This document shows positions 24,007 through 32,072 of a stretch of DNA of 64,000 nt, piece by piece. The notes below the pieces were generated by a model that was not told the origin of the DNA, did no database searches, and saw nothing but the letters and a program-made list of their open reading frames with translations. The stretch's first letter is position 1. Each line of letters opens with the position of its first letter. A program made the position numbers and the translations under genes. This stretch comes from an uncultured Oscillospiraceae bacterium (GTDB lineage Bacteria; Bacillota; Clostridia; Oscillospirales; Acutalibacteraceae): assembly GCA_902465155.1 (NCBI GenBank), contig CABQLY010000003.1, positions 62,001 to 126,000 on the forward strand. Reading direction: 5' to 3'.

Positions 24007-24441
24007 ATGATAGAACCAGATACCGTTCGCCTGCTGCGGGAATGTAACGCCGGCATTAAAATGGGTATTCGCGCAATAGACGGGGTAACCGACAATATTA
24101 AAAAAGACGAGCTAAAGCAGCTGGTGCAAAAAAGCCGCGCACACCACGCAAAGTTGGAGCAGCAAACCGAGCAGCTGCTGCACGCTTACGGCGACGATGG
24201 CAAGCAGCCGCACCCCATGGCCGAAGGCATGGCGCAGCTTAAAACCGAATTTGGCATGATGATGGACCATTCGGACCAAAAAATTGCCGACCTGTTAACC
24301 ACGGGGTGCGATATGGGGGTAAAATCGCTAAGCCGTTATTTAAACGAATACGCCGCGGCCGACGAGCAGTCTAAGGATATTGCAAAACAGCTGATTCGCA
24401 TTGAAAGCGGCCTGACAAAAGACCTGCGCGATTACCTTTAA
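24007..24441 (+). CDS. DUF2383 ferritin-like four-helix protein
   Basis: A 144-residue all-helical cytoplasmic protein with segments LLRECNAGIKMGIRAIDGV, LKQLVQKSRAHHAKLEQQ, MAQLKTEFGMMMDHSDQKIADLLTTGCDMGVKSLSRYLNEY and IAKQLIRIESGLTKDLRDYL. The order and spacing match the DUF2383 family, related in fold to ferritin-like proteins; metal binding has not been shown and the canonical EXXH pairs are not obvious here. The ATG at 24007 is chosen because TTGGAG lies 8 nt upstream. It is flanked by terminators, hence likely monocistronic. Relatives are sometimes linked to spores, but nothing around this copy supports a specific role. Confidence 0.78.
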   Translation: MIEPDTVRLLRECNAGIKMGIRAIDGVTDNIKKDELKQLVQKSRAHHAKLEQQTEQLLHAYGDDGKQPHPMAEGMAQLKTEFGMMMDHSDQKIADLLTTGCDMGVKSLSRYLNEYAAADEQSKDIAKQLIRIESGLTKDLRDYL

Positions 24442-24480
24442 GACGGGCTTTTAAAGCGTTAGCGGCAAAAATGTCGGCGA

Positions 24481-24528
24481 GTAAAAATGTGTGTAAAAAT
24501 GTGTGTGAAAATGTGTGTGAAAAAACGG
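24481..24528. repeat. 12-bp tandem repeat
   Basis: Units GTAAAAATGTGT, GTAAAAATGTGT, GTGAAAATGTGT and a partial GTGAAAAAACGG start at 24481, 24493, 24505 and 24517, 40 bp after the DUF2383 stop codon. A related GCAAAAATGTCG precedes them at 24465. Confidence 0.9.
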
Positions 24529-24554
24529 TACGTAAAATAGCGGCGTAAAAAAGC

Positions 24555-24590
24555 AAACGGCAGCCTTTTGGCTGCCGTTTCGTTGTTTTA
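24555..24590 (+). terminator. Terminator of the DUF2383 gene
   Basis: Perfect 11-bp stem AAACGGCAGCC (24555-24565) with a TTTT loop and its complement (24570-24580), followed by CGTTGTTTT. It is located after the 12-bp repeat array. Confidence 0.85.
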
Positions 24591-24924
24591 ATAAGTAATG
24601 TTTGGTTGTTCGGCGCAATTTGCTCCGGCCTTGCTAAGGGCTTGCAGGGCGCAATTTTTTAGCAAAGGCCAATTCCTGCCTTTGTGCGGCCTTTTTTGCC
24701 CGTTAGCTTTTTGCCGTAACGGCTAATTTTTTACCCTAAGGTTTTTTACCCTAAGGGCTTTATTTTTGCTTGCAGGGCCTTGTTTTTTGCAAAAATACTT
24801 TTCCCCTTGCAGGGTGGGGGCTTACCCTAAACTACGCTTTTTTGCAAATACGGGCTTTTTTGCCCGGTGGCAGTTTTTTGTTTACCCGGCCGGTTAGGGC
24901 CTACCCAAACCTAAAGCCAAAGCG
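24591..24924. other. Low-complexity spacer between convergent genes
   Basis: Dominated by poly-T/G words. TTGCAGGGC recurs near 24645, 24770 and 24820, and TTTTTTACCCTAAGG occurs twice around 24730-24755. No gene or RNA is recognisable; the repeats look like decayed duplications. Confidence 0.55.
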
Positions 24925-25605
24925 TTAGCGGTAAAGCGGTTCAAGCTCGTCCAGCGCCTTTGCAATTTGTTGGTACTGGGCCTGCTTTTGCGGCACCTGC
25001 TTTAGCGCCGCCGCGCATTTTTGCAGGGTGCAAATTTGTTTTTCAATTAATTTTTTAGAAAGTGCGTCGCCGTTTTGCGGCAGCTTGCCTACATAGGCAA
25101 AGGCGGCGTTTTTTTCGGGCAATTTGCCGGTAAATTCGGCGTGCAGCACGGTGTAAATGCGGGTTTGCGAGTAAACGGCGGTTTCCCTTAAAATTTCAAA
25201 CCCGTTTTGGTCTAAGTAACGGCGCAGCCGGTCGGTGCAGCTCATAGGCTGTAAAACAAGCTGGTAGCTTGGGCTTTGCAGCCAGGGTGCCGCCGCAATA
25301 ATGTCGGCAATGGTTTCGCCGCCCATGCCGGTAATGGTAACGGCGCCGCACTCTTGGGGCTCAACCGCCGTTAGGCCGGGGGCTAAACGCAGTTGAATTT
25401 TGCTTTGCAGGCCGCGTTTTTTAATATTTTGCTGGGCAACCGCCAGCGGCTTTTTGGCAATGTCGCAGGCAATTACAAAGGGTGAAATTCCGTTTTGCAC
25501 CAGGTAAATAGGCAAAAAGGCGTGGTCGGTGCCAATATCGGCAACAACCCGCCCTTTTTGTAGCATATTAGCCGCGCAAATAAGCCGTTTGTTTAGCGCG
25601 GGCAT
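24925..25605 (-). CDS. trmK: tRNA (adenine(22)-N1)-methyltransferase TrmK
   Basis: SAM-dependent methylation of A22 in tRNA. The 226-residue protein shows the family start LNKRLICAANMLQKGRVVADIGTDHAFLPIYLV, with motif I ADIGTDHA (about 22-29), then IACDIAKKPL, AGVTITGMGGETIADIL-like AVTITGMGGETIADII, and LVLQPM. The ATG overlaps the stop of the DUF1858 gene as TAATG. It is the last gene of the pgk-tpiA-gpmI run, a combination that links RNA modification and glycolysis only by position. Confidence 0.93.
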   Translation of the reverse strand: MPALNKRLICAANMLQKGRVVADIGTDHAFLPIYLVQNGISPFVIACDIAKKPLAVAQQNIKKRGLQSKIQLRLAPGLTAVEPQECGAVTITGMGGETIADIIAAAPWLQSPSYQLVLQPMSCTDRLRRYLDQNGFEILRETAVYSQTRIYTVLHAEFTGKLPEKNAAFAYVGKLPQNGDALSKKLIEKQICTLQKCAAALKQVPQKQAQYQQIAKALDELEPLYR

Positions 25606-25805
25606 TATTTGCCTGCCAAGTGTGCGTTTAGCTTGGCAACCAGCTCGTCGGCGTCGGTTCCGTGAACGGCGCAGGCGTCGGCAATGCTTTCCCCGCGGGA
25701 GGCAGGGCAGCCTAAGCAGTGCATACCAATTTCAAAAAAATACTTTGCGGTGTCCGGGTCAAAATCTAAAACATCGCCAATAATGCTTTCTTTCGTAATT
25801 TCCAT
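25605..25805 (-). CDS. DUF1858 domain protein with redox-type CXXC
   Basis: A 66-residue protein: MEITKESIIGDVLDFDPDTAKYFFEIGMHCLGCPASRGESI, a stand-alone DUF1858 domain whose CLGC pair (about 30-33) is conserved and thought to form a redox disulfide or bind a metal. It is usually found next to hybrid-cluster or iron-sulfur proteins; here it is in a glycolytic operon directly before trmK. GGAGCAAC precedes the ATG. Confidence 0.88.
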   Translation of the reverse strand: MEITKESIIGDVLDFDPDTAKYFFEIGMHCLGCPASRGESIADACAVHGTDADELVAKLNAHLAGK

Positions 25806-25877
25806 TTTTGTTGCTCCTTTTTTAGCGGTGCCGGCCGTGTAAGCCGGCCCGTTTTATTTTGTTTATCTTAGTTTTTG

Positions 25878-25960
25878 CTTAGTCTAAGGTTTTCTTAGTC
25901 TAAGGTTTTCTTAGCCTAAGGTTTTCTTAGCCTAAAGTTTTTTGCTCAGTCTAAGGTTTC
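25878..25960. repeat. 16-bp tandem repeat built from the gpmI 3' end
   Basis: CTTAGTCTAAGGTTTT-type units start at 25878, 25894, 25910 and 25926; a fifth, CAGTCTAAGGTTTC at 25946-25959, is the very end of gpmI, encoding Glu-Thr-Leu-Asp and the stop on the complement strand. Two units have GTC and two GCC. The array lies between gpmI and the DUF1858 gene. Confidence 0.92.
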
Positions 25961-27487
25961 AATAATACTCTTTCCGGTCATTTCCTCCGGCTGCGGCAGC
26001 CCCATAATTTTTAAAATAGTGGGGGAAAGATCGCAAAGCCGGCCACCCTCGCGCAGGGTGCAATTTTGCCCAATAACAGAAAAGGGCACTAAATTGGTGG
26101 TGTGTGCCGTAAAGGGCTTGCCGTTTTCATCCAGCATACGGTCGGCGTTGCCGTGGTCGGCGGTAAGCAGCACGCAGCCGCCCATTTTAACCGCGCTTTC
26201 GCAAACCTTGCCAACGCAGGCGTCAACGGTTTCTACCGCTTTTACGGCTGCTTCAAATACGCCGGTGTGGCCTACCATGTCGCAGTTTGCAAAGTTTAAA
26301 ATAACAACATCGTACTTACCGCTTTCAATGGCGCTGCAAACCTTTTCGCAAACGGTGGGCGCGCTCATTTCGGGCTGCAGATCGTAGGTGGTAACCTTGG
26401 GGGAGGGCACTAAAATGCGGTCCTCATTCTCAAACTTAACCTCTACGCCGCCGTTAAAAAAGAAGGTTACATGCGCGTATTTTTCGGTTTCGGCAATTCG
26501 CAGCTGGGTCTTGCCGTTTTTGGCTAAATATTCGCCTAAAGTATTGTGCAGCGACTGCGGCTTAAAAGCTACCTCAACATTCGGCATTTCGGCGTCGTAC
26601 TGCGTCATGCAAACAAAGGTAACGGTAACCCCGCCGTTTCGGCGCTCAAACCCGGTAAATTCGCGGTCTACCAGCGTGCGGGTAATTTCCCGCGCACGGT
26701 CGGGCCTAAAGTTGTAAAAAATAACGCTGTCGCCCGTTTTAATGGCTTCGCCGCCCGCAATAACGGTTGGCAAAACAAATTCGTCGGTTAAATGCTTGCC
26801 GTCGGCGTCAACCGTTTCGTACGAGGCTTTAACAGCCGCAACCGGGTCGCTGGCCTGCTCACCCTCACCGTAGCACAGGGCGACGTAGGCCTTGCTTACG
26901 CGCTCCCAACGGTTGTCGCGGTCCATGGCGTAAAATCGGCCCATAACCGTTGCAATTTTACCAACGCCAATTTCGGCCATTTTTTGCTGCAGCTCGGTAA
27001 TAAAGTCTGCGCCAGAGGCCGGGGGAACATCGCGTCCGTCTAAAAAGCAGTGTACATAAACCTTTTCCAGCCCGCTGCGCCGCGCCAGCTCTAACAAAGC
27101 GTACAGGTGGGTGTTGTGGCTGTGTACGCCGCCGCTGGAAAGCAGACCCATTAAATGCAGGGCAGAGCCGTTTTGGCGGCAGTTTTCAATAGCCTTTTTA
27201 AAGGCCGGATTTTGGTAAAAGTCGCCGTCGCTAACCGATTTTGTAATGCGGGTAAGCTCCTGGTAAACAATGCGGCCGGCACCAATGTTGGTGTGCCCAA
27301 CCTCACTGTTGCCCATTTGCCCGTCCGGCAAACCAACATCCATGCCGGAGGCGCCAATTTTGGTGGTAGGGCAGGTGGTAAAAATACGGTCTAAATTAGG
27401 GGTATTGGCTGCGGCAATAGCATTCCCCTTTTTTTCGGGGTTTATGCCAAAGCCGTCCATAATGGTTAAAACAACCGGTTTTTTCAA
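25946..27487 (-). CDS. gpmI: 2,3-bisphosphoglycerate-independent phosphoglycerate mutase
   Basis: Glycolytic interconversion of 3- and 2-phosphoglycerate using two metal ions and a phosphoserine. The 513 residues contain the nucleophile DGQMGNSEVGHTNIG (S61), RDVPP (substrate), GRFYAMDRDNRWER, and the metal site TADHGNADRM near the C-terminus. The start is a TTG at 27487 with GGGAGG upstream; the reading frame begins MKKPVVLTIMDGFG as in the family. It follows tpiA by 30 bp. Its last codons are the template of a tandem repeat downstream. Confidence 0.97.
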   Translation of the reverse strand: MKKPVVLTIMDGFGINPEKKGNAIAAANTPNLDRIFTTCPTTKIGASGMDVGLPDGQMGNSEVGHTNIGAGRIVYQELTRITKSVSDGDFYQNPAFKKAIENCRQNGSALHLMGLLSSGGVHSHNTHLYALLELARRSGLEKVYVHCFLDGRDVPPASGADFITELQQKMAEIGVGKIATVMGRFYAMDRDNRWERVSKAYVALCYGEGEQASDPVAAVKASYETVDADGKHLTDEFVLPTVIAGGEAIKTGDSVIFYNFRPDRAREITRTLVDREFTGFERRNGGVTVTFVCMTQYDAEMPNVEVAFKPQSLHNTLGEYLAKNGKTQLRIAETEKYAHVTFFFNGGVEVKFENEDRILVPSPKVTTYDLQPEMSAPTVCEKVCSAIESGKYDVVILNFANCDMVGHTGVFEAAVKAVETVDACVGKVCESAVKMGGCVLLTADHGNADRMLDENGKPFTAHTTNLVPFSVIGQNCTLREGGRLCDLSPTILKIMGLPQPEEMTGKSIIETLD

Positions 27488-27517
27488 TTTTGTTTCCTCC
27501 CGCTAAACGCTAAAAAA

Positions 27518-28285
27518 TTACTTGCTTGCAGCTTTAACAATAACCGAGAAATCTTGCGCTTTTAACGAGGCACCGCCAATTAAACCGCCGTCTACATTCT
27601 CTTTGCTTAAAAGCTCGTCGGCGTTTTTGGCGTTCATAGAGCCGCCGTACTGCACGGTTAAGGCCTCGGCAGCCTCGGCGCCGTAAAGGTCGGCAACGGT
27701 TTTGCGAATAAGGGCGCAAACCTCCTCGGCCTGGTCGGCGGTGGCGGTTTTGCCGGTGCCAATGGCCCAAACCGGCTCGTAAGCAATTACAATGTTTTTC
27801 AGCTGCTCGGCAGTAACGCCGTTTAAGGCAATTTTGGTTTGCATGGCAACCAGCTCGGCGGTAACGCCCTGCTCGCGCTGCTCTAACATTTCGCCAACGC
27901 AAACAATAACCTTTAAGCCTTGCTCTAACGCGGCTAAGGTGCGCAGGTTAACGGTAACATCGGTTTCGCCAAAGTACTGCCGGCGCTCCGAGTGGCCAAT
28001 AATTACATACTCTACACCCATCTCCTTCAGCATTACGGCCGAAACCTCGCCGGTGTAGGCGCCCGACTCTTTAAAATGGCAGTTTTCGGCACCAATAGCA
28101 ATGTTAGAGCCTTTGGCAGCCTCTAAAGCGGGGTACAGGTCTACAAACGGAACACAAAGTACAACCTTGCAGTCGGTCCCGGCAACCAAGGGCTTCATCT
28201 CGTTAATTAAGGCGGTGGTTCCGGTAGGGGTCATGTTCATTTTCCAGTTGCCGGCAATAATGGCGGCGCGTTTTGCTTTGTTCAT
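27518..28285 (-). CDS. tpiA: Triosephosphate isomerase
   Basis: Interconverts dihydroxyacetone phosphate and glyceraldehyde 3-phosphate. The 255-residue protein has all catalytic elements: AGNWKMN (Lys and Asn), VIIGHSERR (His electrophile), AYEPVWAIGTGK (Glu base and loop 6) and the phosphate-binding VQYGGSMN and LIGGASLK. AGGAT precedes the ATG. It lies between pgk (63 bp upstream) and gpmI. Confidence 0.97.
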   Translation of the reverse strand: MNKAKRAAIIAGNWKMNMTPTGTTALINEMKPLVAGTDCKVVLCVPFVDLYPALEAAKGSNIAIGAENCHFKESGAYTGEVSAVMLKEMGVEYVIIGHSERRQYFGETDVTVNLRTLAALEQGLKVIVCVGEMLEQREQGVTAELVAMQTKIALNGVTAEQLKNIVIAYEPVWAIGTGKTATADQAEEVCALIRKTVADLYGAEAAEALTVQYGGSMNAKNADELLSKENVDGGLIGGASLKAQDFSVIVKAASK

Positions 28286-28348
28286 TTTAAATATCCTCCA
28301 AACAGTTAGCCCGGCAGGGGTACCCTGCCAGGCGTTTTTAAAATTTTA

Positions 28349-29542
28349 TTAATCTTTGTTGTTTAGTGCGGCAATGCCGGGCAGCTCTTTACCCTCTAAA
28401 TACTCTAAAGAGGCGCCGCCGCCGGTAGAAATGTGCGACATTTTATCGGCAAAGCCTAATTTTTGAACGGCCGCTGCCGAGTCGCCGCCGCCAATAATAG
28501 AAATTGCGCCGGAGTTGGCAACCGCAGTGGCAACGGCAATGGTGCCGCTGGCAAAATTATCCCACTCCGAAACGCCCATCGGGCCGTTCCAAATAACGGT
28601 GCCGGCACCCTTTAGGGCGTCTGCAAACAGTTGCTCGGTTTTCGGGCCAATATCTAAGCCCATCCAGCCGTCCGGAATTTCGTCCGAAGGGCAAATTTTG
28701 CTTTCGGTGTCGGGCTTGTATTCTTTACCAATGCGGTTATCTACCGGAATTAAGAATTTAACGCCCTTATCCTTGGCTTTTTGCATCATCTGGCTGGCCA
28801 GCTCAACATTTTCGGCATCCAGCAAAGAATCGCCAATTTGGTGGCCTAAAGCCTTCATAAAGGTGTAGGCCATGCCGCCGCCAACAATTAAGGTATCTAC
28901 CTTGTCAATTAAATTGGTAATTACGCCAATTTTATCGGCAACCTTGGCGCCGCCTAAAATGGCAACCAACGGGCGCTTCGGGTTTTCCAGCGCGCCGCCA
29001 ATAAATTTAATTTCTTTTTGAATTAAATAGCCGCAAACAGCCGGAATATAATCGGCAACGCCGGTGGTGGAGGAGTGTGCGCGGTGGGCTGAGCCAAAGG
29101 CGTCGTTTACAAAAACATCGGCCAGGGCGGCAAATTTTTTAGAAAGCTCGGGGTCGTTTTTGGTTTCGCCCTTTTCAAAGCGAACATTCTCCAGCAGCAA
29201 AACCTCGCCCTCTTTTAAATCGGCAGCCAAGGTAACGGCGCTTTCGCCTACAACATCGGCAGCCATTTTAACCGGCAGGCCTAAAAGCTCGCTTAAACGG
29301 GCGGCAACCGGTTTTAAAGAAAACTCGGGTACAACCTCGCCCTTCGGGCGCCCTAAGTGGGAGCAAAGAATAACCTTTGCGTGGTGATCCAGCAAATACT
29401 GAATGGTGGGCAGGGAGGCAACAATGCGCTTGTCGCTGGTAATTTGCCCGTCCTTCAGCGGTACATTAAAGTCGCAACGGACTAAAACCTTTTTGCCGGA
29501 TACATCAATATCCTCAATTGTTTTTTTGTTTAAAGCTGCCAT
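28349..29542 (-). CDS. pgk: Phosphoglycerate kinase
   Basis: ATP-forming step of glycolysis. The 397-residue protein has the N-domain substrate motif VLVRCDFNVPLKDG, CSHLGRPKGE, RAHSSTTG, and the C-domain nucleotide motif IGGGDSAAAVQKLG. Of two in-frame ATGs, the one at 29542 is chosen because the AGAGAGGAT ribosome binding site lies about 9 nt upstream of it but directly abuts the ATG at 29554. No gapdh gene adjoins; the usual gap-pgk-tpi order starts here at pgk. A promoter and a Rex-like operator lie just upstream. Confidence 0.97.
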   Translation of the reverse strand: MAALNKKTIEDIDVSGKKVLVRCDFNVPLKDGQITSDKRIVASLPTIQYLLDHHAKVILCSHLGRPKGEVVPEFSLKPVAARLSELLGLPVKMAADVVGESAVTLAADLKEGEVLLLENVRFEKGETKNDPELSKKFAALADVFVNDAFGSAHRAHSSTTGVADYIPAVCGYLIQKEIKFIGGALENPKRPLVAILGGAKVADKIGVITNLIDKVDTLIVGGGMAYTFMKALGHQIGDSLLDAENVELASQMMQKAKDKGVKFLIPVDNRIGKEYKPDTESKICPSDEIPDGWMGLDIGPKTEQLFADALKGAGTVIWNGPMGVSEWDNFASGTIAVATAVANSGAISIIGGGDSAAAVQKLGFADKMSHISTGGGASLEYLEGKELPGIAALNNKD

Positions 29543-29572
29543 ATTAAAAGACATCCTCTCTTATAAAATACA

Positions 29573-29590
29573 TTGTTAAAACTTCCACAA
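29573..29590. promoter_or_regulatory. Rex-like operator at the pgk transcription start
   Basis: TTGTTAAAACTTCCACAA has a perfect left arm and two mismatches in the right arm against TTGTTAA-N4-TTAACAA. It lies immediately downstream of the -10 box, covering the expected start of transcription. Confidence 0.55.
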
Positions 29591-29593
29591 AGC

Positions 29594-29622
29594 ATTGTAC
29601 CAAATTTTTACCGATTTTTCAA
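29594..29622 (-). promoter_or_regulatory. sigma-A promoter of pgk-tpiA-gpmI
   Basis: On the complement strand TTGAAA (29617-29622) and TACAAT (29594-29599) with a 17-bp spacer. Confidence 0.8.
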
Positions 29623-29704
29623 TAGTATTTGCAAAAAATTAAAAAAATTGGTGTTGCTTTGCTTTGGCCTACAATTGTTTTACAATAACAGTTTTAAAAT
29701 AGGG

Positions 29705-30493
29705 TTATTGCAGCACAATAACTTTTTGTGGGCAGGCGGCAACGCAATTGCCGCAGGCGGTGCATTTTTCGGGGTCAATACGGGCTAAAAAGTGCTGCAC
29801 GGTAACGGCCCCGGCGGGGCATTTTTTGGCGCAAAGGCCGCAGCCAATGCAGCTAACGGCACAGCCCTTTTTTGCAGCCGGCCCTTTTTGTGTGTTGCCG
29901 CAAACAACGCGGGCGTGTTTTTTGCCGGCAGGGTGCAGGCTAAGCACCCCGCGTGGACAGACAGCCACACACCTGCCGCAGCCAACACAATTTTCGCTTA
30001 AAACGCTAACCAGCCCGTTTTGCACCTGTAAGCCGTTAAACTCGCAGGCGGTAACGCAATCGCCAAGGCCTAAGCAGCTGTTTTGGCAAAGCTTTTGCCC
30101 GCCCAACGCCGCAGCCGCCGCGCAGGAGGAAAGGCCGGTGTAATTTGCGCGCGGCACCGCCTTTTCGTTGCAGCCGCCGCAGCCGGCAAAGGCAACCTTT
30201 GGGGTGGTATCTACCTCAACGCCCAGTATTGCCGAAAGGGCCGCTGCGGTTTGCGCGCCGCCCGGCGCGCAAAGCCCCGGCTCGGCCGTGCCCTGCTCTA
30301 CGGCTTCGGCGTAGGCGTCACACCCCGCAAACCCGCAGGAGCCGCAATTGGCCCCCGGCAGTGCGGCGCGAATTTTTTCTAATTTTTCGTTTGTTTTGTT
30401 TGTTTGGCACAGCTTTGAAACTACGCAAAGCAAAATGCCGCCAAGCAGGCCAATAGAGCCAATAATTAGCCCGGCCCAAAGAATATTCGTCAT
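29705..30493 (-). CDS. rnfB: Rnf complex subunit B (iron-sulfur electron-input subunit)
   Basis: Membrane-anchored ferredoxin-like subunit that receives electrons from ferredoxin in the Rnf ferredoxin:NAD+ oxidoreductase. The 262 residues start with one transmembrane helix (about 5-25), followed by the RnfB/4Fe-4S domain GANCGSCGFAGCDAYAEAV and four ferredoxin motifs, including CVGCGRCVAVCP, CIGCGLCAKKCP and CTACGNCVAACP. It is the last gene of the rnfCDGEAB operon, 11 bp after rnfA, the clostridial gene order. Confidence 0.97.
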   Translation of the reverse strand: MTNILWAGLIIGSIGLLGGILLCVVSKLCQTNKTNEKLEKIRAALPGANCGSCGFAGCDAYAEAVEQGTAEPGLCAPGGAQTAAALSAILGVEVDTTPKVAFAGCGGCNEKAVPRANYTGLSSCAAAAALGGQKLCQNSCLGLGDCVTACEFNGLQVQNGLVSVLSENCVGCGRCVAVCPRGVLSLHPAGKKHARVVCGNTQKGPAAKKGCAVSCIGCGLCAKKCPAGAVTVQHFLARIDPEKCTACGNCVAACPQKVIVLQ

Positions 30494-30504
30494 AATTTAC
30501 CCCC

Positions 30505-31143
30505 TTAAGCCATGCCGGCAAACCCCAAAAAGGAAAGTGCAACAATAGAGGCGGCAATTAGGGTAATTGGCAGCCCCTTTAAAAATTCGGGAATGTTGCA
30601 TTTTTCAAGCTTGGAGCGTACCCCGGCAAACAGCAGCATGGCCAGCAAAAAGCCCAGCCCGCTGCCCAGCGCGTTAAACAGTGCCGCGGCAAAAACCTTA
30701 CCGTTGCGGTAACCGCCCAGCGCGTTGGCGTAGGCCGTTAGCTTTTCGTTGGTAAAGGTTAGCAGGGTAATGGCCAATACAGCGCAGTTGGTGGTAATAA
30801 GCGGCAAGTAAATGCCCAGCGCCTTGTACAGCGGCGGCATGAATTTTTTCATTACGGTCTCCAGCAATTGTACCAGCGCCGCAATAACTAAAATAAAGGC
30901 AATGGTTTGCAAATACTCTAACCCTAAGGGGATGAGCAAAAACACATAAATAGGGTAGGTTACCGCGGTAGAAAGCAACATTACCAAAATAACGGCCGCG
31001 CCCATTGCTACGGCGGTATTCAGTTTTTTAGAAACGCCTAAAAACGGGCAAATGCCGTAGAATTTAGAAAGCACCATGTTGTCGGTTAACAGCCCGGCAA
31101 GCAGCACGCTTACAATAACGCTGCCAAAAGAAAGGTTTGTCAT
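30505..31143 (-). CDS. rnfA: Rnf complex membrane subunit A
   Basis: Six-helix integral membrane subunit of the Rnf complex, 212 residues. The family stretches LTDNMVLSKFYGICPFLGVSKKL and ITTNCAVLAITLL are visible; the conserved Cys residues in these loops carry a membrane iron-sulfur centre together with RnfE. It overlaps the rnfE stop by an ATGA. Confidence 0.96.
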   Translation of the reverse strand: MTNLSFGSVIVSVLLAGLLTDNMVLSKFYGICPFLGVSKKLNTAVAMGAAVILVMLLSTAVTYPIYVFLLIPLGLEYLQTIAFILVIAALVQLLETVMKKFMPPLYKALGIYLPLITTNCAVLAITLLTFTNEKLTAYANALGGYRNGKVFAAALFNALGSGLGFLLAMLLFAGVRSKLEKCNIPEFLKGLPITLIAASIVALSFLGFAGMA

Positions 31144-32072
31144 TCCCCAGTACCCCCTTTGTTTTTGCCTTTTTCAGCGGTTTCGGCGCTTTGCGCTTCG
31201 GGCGCCGGCGTCGCGTTTTTGGGCTTTTTAGGTTTCTTTTCCGGCTCGTCCGGTACTTCCTTTAAAGGCGCTGCGGCCGCAGCAGCTTTCGCTTTTTCGT
31301 CAGCCTTAGCGTCCTCAGCAGACTTAGCTTTTTCGGCAACTTCGGTGCTTTCATTAGCCTTAGCGCCTTTTTCAATTTTAGCCGTCTCGGCAGCTTCAAC
31401 GCCCTGTGCCGCTAAGGGGCAGCCGGCGCACCCGCCTTGGCAGCCGGTAGCCGTTACCGGCTTTTTGCCGGCGCGTTTGGCCAGCGCGTTAGAGGCCGCC
31501 ACCAAAATACCAAACACAAAAAACCCGCCGGGGGGTAAGATCATTACCAGCATGGGATCGATAAATTTTGCGGTAACGGGCAGGCCAAAAAGGCTGCCGG
31601 CGCCCAGCAGCTCGCGAATGGCGCCCATAACGGTTAGGGTGGCGGTAAAGCCAAGGCCCATGCCAAGGCCATCTAAAATAGAGGGCAGCACCGGGTTTTT
31701 AGAGGCAAACATTTCGGCCCGGGCCAAAATAATGCAGTTTACTACAATCAGCGGCAAAAAAATGCCCAAGGCCTTGTCAATTGCCGGTAAGTACGCCTTC
31801 ATTAGCATTTGCACAATGGTTACAAAGCCGGCAATAATGGTAATAAAGGCCGGAATACGAACTTTATCGGGAATAATTTTGCGCAGCAGCGAAACCGCCG
31901 CGCCGGAGCAAACCAGCACAAAGGTTGCCGCCAGGCCCATGCCAATGCCGTTTATGGCCGAGGTTGTTACCGCAAGGGTAGGGCAGGTGCCCAAAACTAA
32001 GCGCAGCACAGGGTTTTCTTTAATTAAGCCCTTAGAAAAAACAGGAAACAAATTGCCGTTTTTCTTACTCAT
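31140..32072 (-). CDS. rnfE: Rnf complex membrane subunit E with long Ala/Lys C-terminal tail
   Basis: Six-helix membrane subunit paired with RnfA (conserved NPVLRLVLGTCPTLAVTTSA, VNCIILARAE). The membrane core ends at about residue 202. It is followed by a Cys cluster CQGGCAGC (C211, C215, C218, spaced X3 and X2) and then about 90 residues of low complexity rich in Lys, Glu, Ala and Pro up to residue 310; normal RnfE proteins have about 200-230 residues. The Cys cluster occurs in some clostridial RnfE, the long tail is unusual. Overlaps rnfG by 8 bp. Confidence 0.95.
   Translation of the reverse strand: MSKKNGNLFPVFSKGLIKENPVLRLVLGTCPTLAVTTSAINGIGMGLAATFVLVCSGAAVSLLRKIIPDKVRIPAFITIIAGFVTIVQMLMKAYLPAIDKALGIFLPLIVVNCIILARAEMFASKNPVLPSILDGLGMGLGFTATLTVMGAIRELLGAGSLFGLPVTAKFIDPMLVMILPPGGFFVFGILVAASNALAKRAGKKPVTATGCQGGCAGCPLAAQGVEAAETAKIEKGAKANESTEVAEKAKSAEDAKADEKAKAAAAAAPLKEVPDEPEKKPKKPKNATPAPEAQSAETAEKGKNKGGTGE

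Noticed and set aside
29674..29686. ATTGTTTTACAAT as a further operator
   Set aside because: Only 5-bp arms with a 3-bp centre, does not fit the Rex spacing, and lies just downstream of rnfB; more likely chance or part of a weak terminator.
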